Origin: Sophora flavescens
Taxonomy: Eukaryota; Streptophyta; Magnoliopsida; Fabales; Fabaceae
Direction: 5' to 3'
Assembly: GCA_030762895.1 (NCBI GenBank)
Contig: CM061069.1
Location: 26,407,404-26,471,403 of the forward strand
DNA length: 64,000 bases
A model generated the notes under the pieces. The model was not told the origin of the DNA. It was given only the letters and a program-made list of their open reading frames with translations, and did not search any database. Made by a program: the position numbers and the translations under genes. Below, piece by piece: positions 32,841 to 43,663 of the stretch; within the stretch, counting starts at the first letter, position 1; every line of letters begins with the position of its first letter.

Positions 32841-34140
32841 AGCCTCGACAAGGGGAGCAACCAGTTCAGGTACTCCAAAGGAATGGAGACCATAAAATTG
32901 TTCCAAATCAAGCTCTAAGATTCCTTCGACAACAAATTGGAGGACCAAGGGTAGAAAAGAATTTGAATAAGGTGGTTGAACAAGCCCTCAAAAATTGTGG
33001 TTTTAATGTGGGATATGCAAATAAACCTTACTTTGTGTCAGCCTTCCCAGATTGGATTCAACAGGTTGAGTTGCCCAGGGGAATCAGAGTCCCCAAACTG
33101 TCTAAGTTTTCTGGTGATAGTGGTGAGTCGATAGTCAAACACATTGCTAGGTACAACTATAGAAATGGGAGAGTTGGCTGTAGATGAGGGTTTAAAAATG
33201 AGGTTTTTTCCTAGTACTTTAACGAAGAATGCCTTCTCTTGGTTTTCAACCTTAAGTCACAGCTCAATACACTCATAGGCTCAATTAGAAAGGAGTCTCC
33301 ATGAACAGTTTTTTAGAGGTGACCTTAAAGTAGGGTTCACCGATCTCTTTGCAATTAAGAGAATGTTCAATGAGTCCGGCGATGATTACTTAAATAGATT
33401 TCGACAGATGAGGAGTAGGTGTTTCACTCCAATTTCTGAGACAGAGGTGGTTAAGATTGCTATTGGAGGGTTGGATTATTATATAAGAAAGAAATATGTG
33501 AACCAACACCTTGTCAACTTAGCACAATTAGGTGAGAAAGTCGGACAAATTGAACAATTAAAAGCTGAAAAGAATCAGAGATAAAAGAAGTTTCTGAAAA
33601 GCTAAAAGGTTCATTTTGTCAGGTGTAATCAATCCGACGAAGAAGATGATACTGACGATGACTATGAATAAATTTAATAGAACTTCAGAATGGGCCCCTA
33701 TATATGTGTCAGGCCCTAAAACCTACAAGAGCTAAAGAAAAGATGAGCTATGTTAATAAGAAGACTTACACGTTTGATATGACAAAGGCTGATCAGATAT
33801 TCGATGTTATGTAAAAAGGCAAACAAATTAAATTGTCGAACGATTATAAATTTTTAAAGCCTGAAAAGACAAAAAACCGTAAATACTCTAAGTATCATAA
33901 TACTTTTGGTAATCTCACAAACGAATGTGTGCATTTCAGGGATTTGATTCAGAAATCTCTTATGGACGGAAGGTTGAAATTTGATGAAAAGTCCAATAAT
34001 GATATGAAAGTGGATATTGATCCCTTTCAATCTGGTAGATCCGCTATCGAGGGGCAAGTGTCACTTAATGTCGGGATGATCAATGTTCACAACCAACAAC
34101 ACTGATATTAATCTGAAGGGCCCTTTAGATGGCTATATAT
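32841..34140 (+). pseudogene. Tat-type gag core fragment at the centre of IR-1
   Basis: Plus-strand homologue of the Tat-1 gag middle: NKVVEQALKNCGFNVGYANK, SAFPDWIQQVELPRGI, VPKLSKFSGDSGESIVKHIA, FFRGDLKVGFTDL, RFRQMRSRCFTPISETEVV, GGLDYYIRKKYVNQHL, KYSKYHNTFGNLTNECVHF. Several frameshifts and stops (near 33187, 33590, 33670 and 33812) break it. It forms the spacer between the arms of IR-1. It may belong with the gag start at 23641, which has the same orientation. Confidence 0.87.
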
Positions 34141-34393
34141 GGCCTGGTCCACTTGGTTTTTGGGTAATGATTCACATTTGGCTCTTGCAAGAGAATCCAA
34201 TTTTTCATGCAAGAACTAAGCATGCCGAAGTGTACTATCATTTTATTAAGGTGAAAGTTTTGCAAGAAGAGACTGACATGAAACAGATCCAAAGAGATGA
34301 TCAAATGGCAGATTAATTCCCGAAAAGTTTAAATGCCAACAAGTTTCAATAGCTTAGCTCTCAGTTAAACAAAGTAAGAAGAATGAGAGATGA
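34141..34393 (+). pseudogene. Copia RNase H C-terminus (IR-1 right arm)
   Basis: Reads DSH(F)... then FHARTKHAEVYYHFIKVKVL and a tail ending RRMRDDVE just before the LTR, the usual copia end with polypurine sequence. One stop interrupts it. Confidence 0.75.
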
Positions 34394-34663
34394 TGTTGAG
34401 GTGCAGTGCTAAAAGTCAACATCATCTTATACTCCAACTATTTTTAGAATGTTTTGTATTTCTAAATACGTTGAATGGTTTAGTTTGTTTTTACTATTAA
34501 AGTTGTGTATCCCTCACTCCAACAGTTTGTAATCATCGAAGAGCATGGTTCATAAATAAGAGAATTGTAATTTGTTATTACATTTCCTCTTGAGGTTCAT
34601 CTGGGTGTTGTGTAATATAGTTATGGGTTTGTATTCTACAATTATTTTAACATTTTCACAACA
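34394..34663 (+). repeat. Copia LTR in IR-1 right arm (5' LTR of the long copia)
   Basis: TGTTGAGGTGCAGTGC ... TTTTCACAACA, 270 bp. It serves as 5' LTR of the copia at 34764-39606. It does not resemble the 3' LTR of that copia (45899-46203) apart from the shared terminal CACAACA. Confidence 0.85.
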
Positions 34664-34714
34664 AATTGGTATAACTTTTTCAACATTTTCACAACAAATT
34701 GGTATAAAGCTATG
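34649..34714 (+). repeat. 33-bp tandem duplication over LTR end and primer-binding site
   Basis: AACATTTTCACAACAAATTG occurs at 34649 and again at 34682. Each is followed by GTATA; the second leads into TGGTATAAAGC, a mutated copia primer-binding site. The left arm of IR-1 has only one copy, so the duplication followed the inverted duplication. Confidence 0.8.
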
Positions 34715-34763
34715 TCATCTACAAATTTTACGTTGTGAAATTTACTGGAAAAATAACTTCAAT

Positions 34764-35761
34764 ATGTGGCAGGTTAAGATGCTCGCTCTCCTCGTGCAAC
34801 AAGAACGTGAGATGGCGTTGGAAGGGGAAGCAAAGTTCCCAGTTGATCTAACATCTGCACAGAAGAACATGATAATGAAAAAAGACGCATAGTGCAATAT
34901 TGTTATCTATAGCTGATGAAGTTTTAGGAGAAGTATCTGGGGAAAAGACTACCGACAAGCTTTGGGCAAAGATTGAAATTCGGTACATGACAAAGTCTCT
35001 CCATAATCGTATCTGCTTGAAGAAACAATTAGATACTACGCAAATGCATGAAGGTGAGTCCATTCACAAACATATTGATAATTTCAACCAAAATGTTCTT
35101 AGTTTAAAAAGTATTGATGTTGCAGTTGATGATGAGGAACAAGTTGTTCTTCTTCTTAGTTCTTTGCCGAGGGCTTATGACAATTTTGTAGATACGATAA
35201 TTTTTTGTAGGAGCTCACTGTCCATGGAGGAGGTGAAAACAACATTACAGTCTTGGGAATTGAAAAGGAGAATCATCGATTCATATAGCGGTACTAGCTC
35301 TAGAGGGTCTAATGGTAAGAGGAAAAAACAGAGGAAAAGAGAAAATCTTCCAAAGAAGGCGGTCTAAGTCACGAAACAGGAATAAGAACAACAAATGTCA
35401 TAATTGTAAGAAAGAAGGGAACTGGAGGAAAAATTGACCAGAGCTCAAGCAAGACAACGCTGGTACTTCAGAGTTTGATGGAGCAACTATTGCCTCAGAA
35501 GAATTAGATAGTGGAAATGTTCTCTTTGTCTCATCTAACGATAATTGAGATGATTGGATTCTTGATTCTACATGTACTTTTCACATGACGCCTAACAGAG
35601 ATTGGTTTGCCACATTCTAAAATGTTGATGGTGGCAAAGTTTTAATGGGGAATGATGATGCTTGTTTTATAGCTGGTGAAGGTACGGTGAAAGTCAAGAT
35701 GATTAATGGTATTGTGAGAATATTAACTGATGTGAGGTATGTGCCCGAACTCAAGAAGAAC
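34764..35761 (+). pseudogene. Copia gag and protease start
   Basis: Gag (34764-35370): KMLALLVQQEREMALEGEAK, DKLWAKIEIRYMTKSLHNR, LLLSSLPRAYDNFVD, EEVKTTLQSWELKRRI. Frame breaks after 34890. The knuckle at 35394-35440 is CHNCKKEGNWRKN with the last Cys replaced by a stop. The protease follows: LDSTCTFHMTPNRDWF, with Thr at the position that is usually Gly or Ser in DSGCS-type copia sites, then VLMGNDDACFIAGEGTVKVK and RYVPELKKN, where the Harbinger-like element is inserted. Non-functional. Confidence 0.88.
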
Positions 35762-35764
35762 TTA

Positions 35765-36910
35765 GGTCTGTTTGTTTACTGTTCTAGAGAATTGTTTTTT
35801 TGTTTTTAAAAATAAAAGAACAAAAAAACATGTTTGTTTATATTGTTCTATAAAATGTGTTGTAAAAACAATAGTTGTTTTTCAATTTTTGAAAGAACAT
35901 CTTAAAGATGTTTTGGTTCTTTTTTTAACTTTCGATTCTGGGAACATAGAAAACACGGAGAACAGGTTTATTTCATTAATGGCAGACTTGTAATAATACA
36001 TTATCAATGTTATAATTCCTTGCCTCTCAAATGACCCAAATACAACTCTATCTAAATTAGTTCCACCCCCTCTAGAAAACTTTATACGGCCTTTTTCTCA
36101 ACAAGAACATCTTCCATCTTCCACAATTCATTTCAGAAAGAGGCTGCTTGGCCCAATTGATGTTCCCAAATAACCCAAATCTCTCATCGCCAAAAAGAAA
36201 CGTCTTCCGCCTCTGCTCCCACCTTGGCAGTTCAAACCAAAACCAGAGAAGCAACATGACTTATAACCTTCAACACTACTATCCTTCTCTCCATGGCAAC
36301 TGCGTCCAGAAGATAAAAGGTCATAATTACTCTCAACATGCAGAAAGTTCTAGAACTCCACAAATAGGACCCTCCATTCATCCCAACAACCCACAAATAG
36401 CAAGTTCCCTTTATTTACCTCAATGACACGTCGTGTTAGTGTGCCCTTGATTCTACTCCAATAATCCAATATTCCAATCCAACATATAAGACCACCCAAA
36501 GAGCCACATTTGATTCACTTTGAGCTATATGCACATAATAGCAAACAAGTGTAGTATACATCAGTAGTTTAGTACTGATTTCAAGGTGGTCGGCATACGC
36601 CCACCTTAAGGTGAAAATGATGGAAACCAGCACCAGCATCGCCTCTGAAAAATGTTGATTTAAAATATTTTAAAACAAATTATATGAAAAGCTTTTACCA
36701 ATCAAATGAGATTTTTATTTTTTTATTTTAGAAACATTTTTCCAAAATAAATTTGTCAAACATATTTTTTTGTTCTCTAACTTTTAAAACTATTCTCAAA
36801 ATAGTATTTTCAAACAAATTTTTTTAACTTTTTGTTTTAAAAAATAGTTCTTAAAAACTACTTTATAAAACAGTTTTAAATAATAATAATAATAATAATC
36901 AAACAAAACC
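35765..36910 (+). mobile_element. Harbinger-like (Tourist/PIF type) element, 1146 bp
   Basis: Inserted in the copia protease region: TTA is present on both sides (35762-35764, 36911-36913), the target duplication of PIF/Harbinger elements. The ends are imperfect inverted repeats beginning GGTCTGTTTGTTT and GGTTTTGTTTGATT, a type seen in Tourist-like elements. Removing it restores the copia reading ...LKKNL-ISLSTLD. It carries no transposase; a minus-strand fragment near 36250-36075 (RRKTFLFGDERFGLFGNI) has no recognised domain. The right end has an (AAT) run (36880-36898). Confidence 0.8.
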
Positions 36911-36913
36911 TTA

Positions 36914-39606
36914 ATTTCTTTGAGCACTTTAGACTTTCTTGGTTGTACATATGGAGCCGAAGGTGGAGACTTAATAGTTTCTAGAGGTGTCTTGATGGTT
37001 ATCATGGGAAAGTTGAAGAATGAACTGTATTTCCTACAAGGTAGCACAGTGGTAGGTGCAACCTCAGTTTCTTCGGTTTTAGATCTTGATCAAACCCGTT
37101 TATGGCATATGAGATTAGGTCATATGAATGAGTATGGATTGAATGACCTTAGCAAGAGAGGCTTGCTTGTTGAACATCGGGCTGAGAAGCTGGTTTTCTG
37201 GGAACATTGTGTTAATGGTAAACAAAGCAGAGTAAAATTCAGCACTAGAGTTCACAGAATGCGAGGGACTCTCGTTATATCCATTCAGCCCTGTAGGGCC
37301 CATGAAGTGTTCCTTCTCATGGTGGAGCTAGGTACATGTTAAAGCTCATTTATGATTATTCACGGAAAGTCTGGATTTATGTCTTGAAATAGAAGAGCGA
37401 TGTAATACTTAAATTCAAGCATTGGAAATCTCTTGTAGAAAAGCAGATAAGAAGAAGGTCCAACGACTCGGGATAGATAACGAGTTGGAATTTTGCAACA
37501 ATGAGTTCAATGGGTTCTGTGAAAATAAAGGAATAGCTCGCCATAGAACTATGAGACATACACCACAGCAAAACGGCATGGCTTAACGAATGAATAGGAC
37601 ATTGCTTGAGAGAGCTCGATGCATGCTCTCTAATGCAAGTTAATTTACCCAAGCAGCTTTGGGCAGAGGCAGTTAATACCGCATGCTATTTGGTGAACAG
37701 CTTTCCTTCTACAACTATTGATTGCAAAAATCCATAAGAAATATGGTCAGGCTCTACGACAAATTATTCAATTCTGCGTGCATTTGGGTGTATAGCTTAT
37801 GCTCGTGTTAATGAAGGAGAGCTAGAGTCAAGAGCCAAGAAATGCATATTTTAAGGTTGCCAAGCTGGTGTCAAAGGGTACAGACTGTGGGACCCTAAGG
37901 AATCAAACCTAACTAGTAGAGACGTGACCATTGATGAAACATCCATACTTAACCCCAGACCATAAGAGGTATATGATAATAAAGTTGAAGTTCATGATGC
38001 TAGTAAGAAGGTGGAGCTTCAAATTAAAGCTCTTAAGCATACACCAGAGGAGACATATGAAGATGTTGAATCAACATAGTTTGAACATACCTTGGCTAGA
38101 GATATGCCAAGATGACAAATCAAACTACCACAAAGGTATGAATATTTTGTTGCTCTTGCACTCAATATGACAAAAAGAATTGATGAACAAGAATCGAGTT
38201 CATTCGATGAGACAATTACTTGTGATGAAGCATCACAGTGGATTGATTCCATGCAAGAAGAGCTTGAATTCCTCCACAAGAATCAGACTTGGAAGCTTGT
38301 TGAGAAACCAACTGATCAGAAGATTGTGGGTTGCAAGTGGATATTCAAGAATAAAAATAGAATAAGGTTCAAGGAAGGTCTTTTAGAAAAAAGCTTTACA
38401 CAAAGGAAAGATATTGACTTTAATGAAGTTTTTCCCCTTGTTGTTAAGCATAGTTCTATTAGAGTGCTTTTTGTTTTGTTGTCTTTGTTTGAGTTTGAGT
38501 TTGAGAAACTAGATGTGAAGACGACCTTTCTCTATGTTGATCTAGAGGAAAGGATTTATATGCAACAACTAGAAGGTTCGTTGAACCAGAAAAAGAAAAC
38601 TATGCGTGTCTAATTAAGAAGTCATTGTATGGGTTAAAGCAGTCACCCAGGAAATGGTATAAGAGTTTCAACTTGTTTACGATTGATATTGGGTATATGA
38701 GAAGTGACTTAGTTGTGTTTATCATAAGAAACTATCTGATGAAACCTATGTTTTCTTGCTTCTTTATGTTGATGACATGTTAATTGCATGTAAGTATAAA
38801 ACTGACATCAACAAGGTGAAGGCAAAATTAAGTGGTGAATTTGAGATGAAGGATATGGGTCCAACAAAGAAAATTCATGGCATATAGATCATATGAAATC
38901 GAAAAGCTGGAAGGTTGTGCTTATCTCAAAAGAACTATATTGAAAATGTTCTATAGAGTTTCAGAATGCAAAATGTAAAGACAGTTAGTACTCCTTTTTC
39001 AGCTCATTTCAAGTTATCTGCAAATTGTCACCACAAATAGAAGAGGAAGAGGACTTCATGTCCCGAGTGCCTTACTCTAATGCAGTTGGAAGTTTGATGT
39101 ATGTCATGATTTGTACTAGACCAGACACTGCAAAAGTAGTGAGTGTTGTTAATCGGTATAAGGCTAATCCAGGGAGAGTTCACTAGCAAGTTGTAAAGTG
39201 GATTTTCATATACTTTAGGGGCTTAAATGACATTGGTTTAGTGTTTGGTAGAGGAACAAATGAAGTTATTGCCCATGTCAATGGATAATGTGACTCAGAT
39301 TATGCTGGTGATCTTGATCGTAGCAGGTCCTTGACTGGTTATATTTTTCTGCTTGATAATAGTGCTATCAATTGGTGTGCAACTTTACAGTCTATTGTTG
39401 CCTTGTCAACTACAGAGGCAGAGTATATTTCTGCTACAGAAGTAGTGAAAGAAGCTTTGTAACTTAAAGGTCTAGTGGGTGATCTTGGTGTAAGTCAAAA
39501 GGACTTTACTGTGTTTTGGGATAGTTAGAGTGCAATTAACTTTACCAAGTATCAGCTGTACCATGAAAGGATAAAGCACATTGATGTTAGGATTTATTTC
39601 ATTTTC
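36914..39606 (+). pseudogene. Copia protease end, integrase, reverse transcriptase and RNase H
   Basis: Continues the copia of 34394. GAG-pre-integrase: TRLWHMRLGHMNEYGLNDLS (37096). The integrase (37340-37900) is degraded but readable (DYSRKVWIYVLK, RHRTMRHTPQQNG). Reverse transcriptase from 38230: ASQWIDSMQEELEFLHKNQT, KLVEKPTDQKIVGCKWIFK; the catalytic YVDD with MLIACK lies at 38766. RNase H: DSDYAGDLDRSRSLTGYIF and ALSTTEAEYISATEVVKEAL, then KYQLYHERIKHIDVR, where it is cut at 39606 by the CACTA-5 insertion. Many stops and frameshifts. The motif order and the style suggest the Tork group. Confidence 0.88.
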
Positions 39607-40065
39607 GGACGGATTTCGGACGGATTTCGTTAATTCTTATATTTTCCTTTATCCGTCCGAAATTTTCGGACGGATTTCGTTAATTCTTATATTTTCCTTG
39701 ATCCGTTCGAAATTTTCGGACATATTTCGGACGGATTTCGTTAATTCTTATATTTTCCTTGATCCGTCCGAAATCCGTCCGAAATTTTTTATTTTCCATT
39801 ATCCGTCCGAATTTCGGACGGATTTCGTTAATTCTTATATTTTCCATTATCCGTCCGAAAATTTCGGACGGATTGTGTTATTTTTTATATTTTCCATGAT
39901 CCGTCCAAAATTTTGGACGGATTTGATGATTGTTATTTTTTATATTTTCCATGATCCGTCCGAAATCCGTCCGAAAATTTCGGACGGATTGTGTTATTTT
40001 GTATATTTTCCTTGATCCGTCCGAAATCCGTCCGAAATTTTCGGACGGATTGTGTTATTTTTTAT
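39604..40065. repeat. Left subterminal array of CACTA-5
   Basis: About ten TTCGGACGGATT units alternate with TCCGTCCGAAA, separated by a recurring spacer TTCTTATATTTTCC. Matches the array at the right end in inverse orientation. Confidence 0.85.
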
Positions 40066-40227
40066 ATTTCCTTGATTTATCTTATATTATCCTTGAAAAA
40101 ATATTGAATAATTTATCTTATAAATATGATTAAAATATTTGATCTTAATAAATTTAAAAGTAAACAAGATTTATGAAGTGAATTAAATAAGATTTATATT
40201 TCTTACAAGATTTATGAAGTAAAGTAA

Positions 40228-41183
40228 ACAAGAAGTACAATTGTTTGATCCTAATAGAACCCAAATGGATTGGTTTGATCCTAATAGAGCCCAAATTGAC
40301 TTGTTAGGACCTAATTGGACCAATTGCCCCGATCGGCCCAATTGAACTTCTATGGTCCTAATGAAGCCTAAATGGACTTGTTTGATCGTAATAGAGCCCA
40401 AATCGACTTTTTAGGTCATATACGACCTAACTGGGCCAATTTGTACTTCTTTGATCCTAATGGAGCCCAAATGGACTGGTTTGATCCTAATATAGCCCAA
40501 ATTGACTTGTTAGGACCTAATTGGGCCAAATGCCCCGATCGGCCCAATTGAACTTCTATGGTCCTAATGAAGCCTAAATGGACTTGTTTGATCCTAATAG
40601 AGCCCAAATCGACTTTTTAGGTCATATACGACCTAACTGGGCCAATTTGTACTTCTTTGATCCTAATGGAGCCCAAATGGACTGGTTTGATCCTAATAGA
40701 GCCCAAATTGACTTGTTAGGACCTAATTGGGCCAATTGCCCCGATCAGCCCAATTGAACTTCTATGGTCCTAATGAAGCCTAAATGGACTTGTTTGATCC
40801 TAATAGAGCCCAAATCGACTTTTTAGGTCATATACGACCTAACTGGGCCAATTTGTACTTCTTTGATCCTAATGGAGCCCAAATGGACTGGTTTGATCCT
40901 AATAGAGCCCAAATTGACTTGTTAGGACCTAATTGGGCCAAATGCCCCGATCGGCCCAATTGAACTTCTATAGTCCTAATGAAGCCTAAATGGACTTGTT
41001 TGATCCTAATAGAGCCCAAATCGGCTTTTTAGGTCATATACGACCTAACTGGGCCAATTTGTACTTCGTTGATCCTAATGGAACCCAAATGGACTGGTTT
41101 GATCCTAATAGAGCCCAAATTGACTTGTTAGGACCTAATTGGGCCAATTGCCCCGATCGGCCCAATTGAACTTCTATGGTCCT
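40228..41183. repeat. 206-bp tandem repeat array
   Basis: About 4.6 copies of a 206-bp unit; the word TTAGGTCATATACGACCTAA recurs at 40411, 40617, 40823 and 41029, exactly 206 bp apart. Each unit is built from shorter related phrases around GATCCTAATAGAGCCCAAAT, so the array has two levels. The copies are nearly identical, which implies recent amplification or homogenisation. Repeated minus-strand open frames follow from the 206-bp unit and look incidental. Confidence 0.92.
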
Positions 41184-43310
41184 TGTAACACCCTAGTTTT
41201 TACACATATGATTAATTAATTTATTTGGATGTTTATGTTATTTTGTTACGTGGTTTAGTTTGAGTAATTAAATTACTCTCTTCAAATTATTTTATTAGGG
41301 TGCATTAGCATTGACTTATTTCAGTGAATGCACGCTTACTAGACAATAAGTTACATTATTGTCACTATTATTACCAGTACAGAAAAATATTTTAAATAAT
41401 ATGATTAAGAGAAAAGCATTGTCATATTTTCATTCTATTTAATTTTAGAGTTGAAAATAAATTGGTTTGACTTTAATCAGAGATTAAATTTTGGACCGAT
41501 TATTTTCTTAGTTGATCAGTTCAACTATTAATCTTTACTCTAATTTGAATTTCAAAATCATATATTTATCAATCTTTATTTTTAGATTCCAAAAAGTAAA
41601 AACATGTTTATTTTAGGCCTAATATTTATCACTCATTTTGTACCTATCACTAAGTAACTAGTTTAAAAACTCAAATTCTTACACTTTTCTCTCTCTCTTT
41701 CTCGACGCTCTCTTTCTCTCTTTTTCTCTTTTCTTCTCTGCAACTTCTTCTTTCTTTCTTTCTTTCTTTCTTTCTTCTTTCTCTTTTCTTCTTCCTCCCA
41801 CCTCAACTCCATCTTCTTCCTCCTCTCAACAACCAAATAGCAGCGCCGCCCACCCCACCAGGACCGCCGCCAGCCGCCGCTCGAGATGGACGGACGAAGA
41901 TCGCGTCCCTGCACGCGTCATCGGAGCAGCGAAGCCGAGCCACCGTGTTCCGCGTCGGACCACCACCACCTCACCATGGTAAGCGCCGTTCATGGTGGTT
42001 TCGAACCCAACTCGTTGGTTAAGCTTCTCTCTTTTCTTTTATGCTCTCTTTCAACTCTTGTTCTTGTTCACTATAGAACCGCCGTTGTCCTCCGTGCCGT
42101 CGCCACCGTTCGTCGCCGCGCGTCCCCCACAACACCGCCACGTGCTTCTTCTTCCTTGTATGGGTAAGTGAAAACCCCATCTATTTTGCTCAGATTCAAA
42201 ACCCCAAATCTGATTTTGAAACCCTAACCCTAACCCTTTGATTTCAGATTTTAATCTTGAAATTTAAGTTTGTTTAATGAAATTAAGACTATGAATTAGT
42301 GTTTACCTAAACCAATTTCATTATTCTTAAGTTAAAATGAATTTTCCCTAAATTGTATTTAGGAGCCCTAAACCCCCAATTTGATTTGATTTGAATTTGG
42401 GTATGTTTTTGTGAAATTAATTATGATTTAGTGCAATTAGGACTCTTAATTGATGATTCCCAAGTTCTCCTTCATGATCCTTTAATCAAAACAAAGTTTT
42501 CTTAAAGGGTATTGTGAAGCGTAAGGTCCAAACATGATTTTCTTTGAAAATAACCTTGTTTGGTAATAAGATAAAGTAATGTATGTTTGATCATGTGTAA
42601 TTGATTTCTTGATTTCTGGTTGTTGCGCGTTATTGGATTCCCTCTCTGAGATGTTTGACATGGCTATGCTTGCTTGATGGAGTAGATAGTTACACTCTTG
42701 GAGCTAATGTGAGTATTAAGACGAGAATTCTTTACTATATGCATGTGTGTGTGTGATTTATCTATATGATTAAACTATTGAGACTGGTTGAGGCATGACA
42801 TACGTCATAGCTTATGTTTTGGAAAACTATTTTACTGAAAACATATGAACACAGAAAAGTGATTTTTAGCTTTCTTTGGAAAGTGGAAAGGAAACAGAAA
42901 AGGACTAGATTTCTGTGCTGAGGTTTCAGACTGGATTCTGATTATGGTGAAGCTGGACTAGCCTTCCTCCTGTTAAGGACCTAGAGTTCTGAGACGTCGG
43001 ACTAGTGTCTGTTGATAAAATATTTTGAAAAATCTTTAGTGAGAGTTTAAAACTCAATTGATATTGAAGGTTTAATCAATATCTGAAAAGATGATATGGC
43101 GGACGTCTTTGTTGTTATAACTATTATTTTTATGTATTACTTTGCTGGATGTATTTGGTGTAACTGAAATCCTGGAAATGAAAATGTAAGTATTTTAGCA
43201 GGTGTTCTTTTTACCTGGGATGTCCGAATTACAGAGGAGACTCTGTCGAAATTTTTGTAAAACTACTAGCTTGTATTTAAGTATATCCTTTAAGTATGTG
43301 GCTGCTGTTC
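41184..43310. repeat. Long LTR-like repeat (copy X2), left end present
   Basis: Starts TGTAACACCCTAG at 41184, exactly where a tandem unit is interrupted. It contains a CT-rich tract (41690-41815), GGACGAAGATCGCG, telomere-like AAACCCTAACCCTAACCC (42217-42236) and GGAGACTCTGTCGAA (43233), shared in order with 3723-7144. An open stretch after an ATG at 41886 lacks any domain. It breaks off near 43310, where FREE1 sequence begins; the right end is absent. Confidence 0.6.
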
Positions 43311-43345
43311 TGAATTAGTAATTTTCTCAATGTTTATCCTTTCAG

Positions 43346-43663
43346 ATTGGTTTGGATGGAATTCGTATGTTAGATCCAAATACCAGTCGAACATTGAGAA
43401 TATATCCTCTTGAGAACATAACAAGATGTGAAGTAAGTTTGTTAGCTTCCTTATTGACATTTTGACTATTTCTTCAAAATTAATTTTTGTAACTAGTCTC
43501 AATATAATATGTTTCTAATTTAATTATGCAGAAATTCGGTTCATCTACCTTTGTATTCTGGTCAAGGAGCTCGGTGGATGTGGAGCCAGGACGAATCAGA
43601 TTGCAATCCAATAGTTACACTACTAACACACTTTTGGATACTGTGACTGCTGCTACTATACAG
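43346..43663 (+). pseudogene. FREE1: FREE1 (FYVE1) gene fragment: two exons with intron
   Basis: Two exons of the plant ESCRT component FREE1/FYVE1, a FYVE-domain protein acting in multivesicular body sorting and autophagy. Exon A (43346-43432) encodes IGLDGIRMLDPNTSRTLRIY and PLENITRCE. Exon B (43532-43663) encodes FWSRSSVDVEPGRIRLQSNS and YTTNTLLDTVTAATIQ. Both keep GT-AG borders and an open phase-0 frame, and the match to Arabidopsis FREE1 (GLRMLDPSTSRTLRIYPLEN region, central part before the FYVE finger) is strong. The intron is retained, so capture was from genomic DNA, not from mRNA. The N-terminal Pro-rich region, FYVE finger and C-terminus are absent, so no functional protein is expected. 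Confidence 0.88.

Larger units (their letters stand above)
34141..36523. repeat. IR-1 right arm
   Basis: Inverted copy of 30478-32840. Inner edges are marked by TGGACCA (left, 32835) and TGGTCCA (right, 34145); outer edges near GAACCAAATGTGGCTC (left) and its complement (right). The arm stops within the Harbinger-like element, while the right copy of that element continues to 36910. Confidence 0.88.

Noticed and set aside
39604..40065. Regularly spaced CGGACGGATTTCG repeats resembling a CRISPR array
   Set aside because: Units occur in both orientations, spacers are themselves repeated, and the mirrored array and CACTA-type terminus at 45175-45724 show subterminal transposon repeats.
40183..41019. 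Repeated minus-strand open frames (about 63-72 residues) over the 206-bp array
   Set aside because: Identical peptides recur only because the DNA unit is tandemly repeated; no start context or domain supports translation.
41886..42167. ATG-started open frame after a CT-rich leader in X2
   Set aside because: The homologous region of X1 (from about 3755) does not keep the frame, so selection for a protein is unlikely.
42217..42236. Telomere-like AAACCCTAACCCTAACCC in X2 (and a shorter form near 4090)
   Set aside because: Only two to three units inside a long LTR-like repeat; it is not an interstitial telomere.
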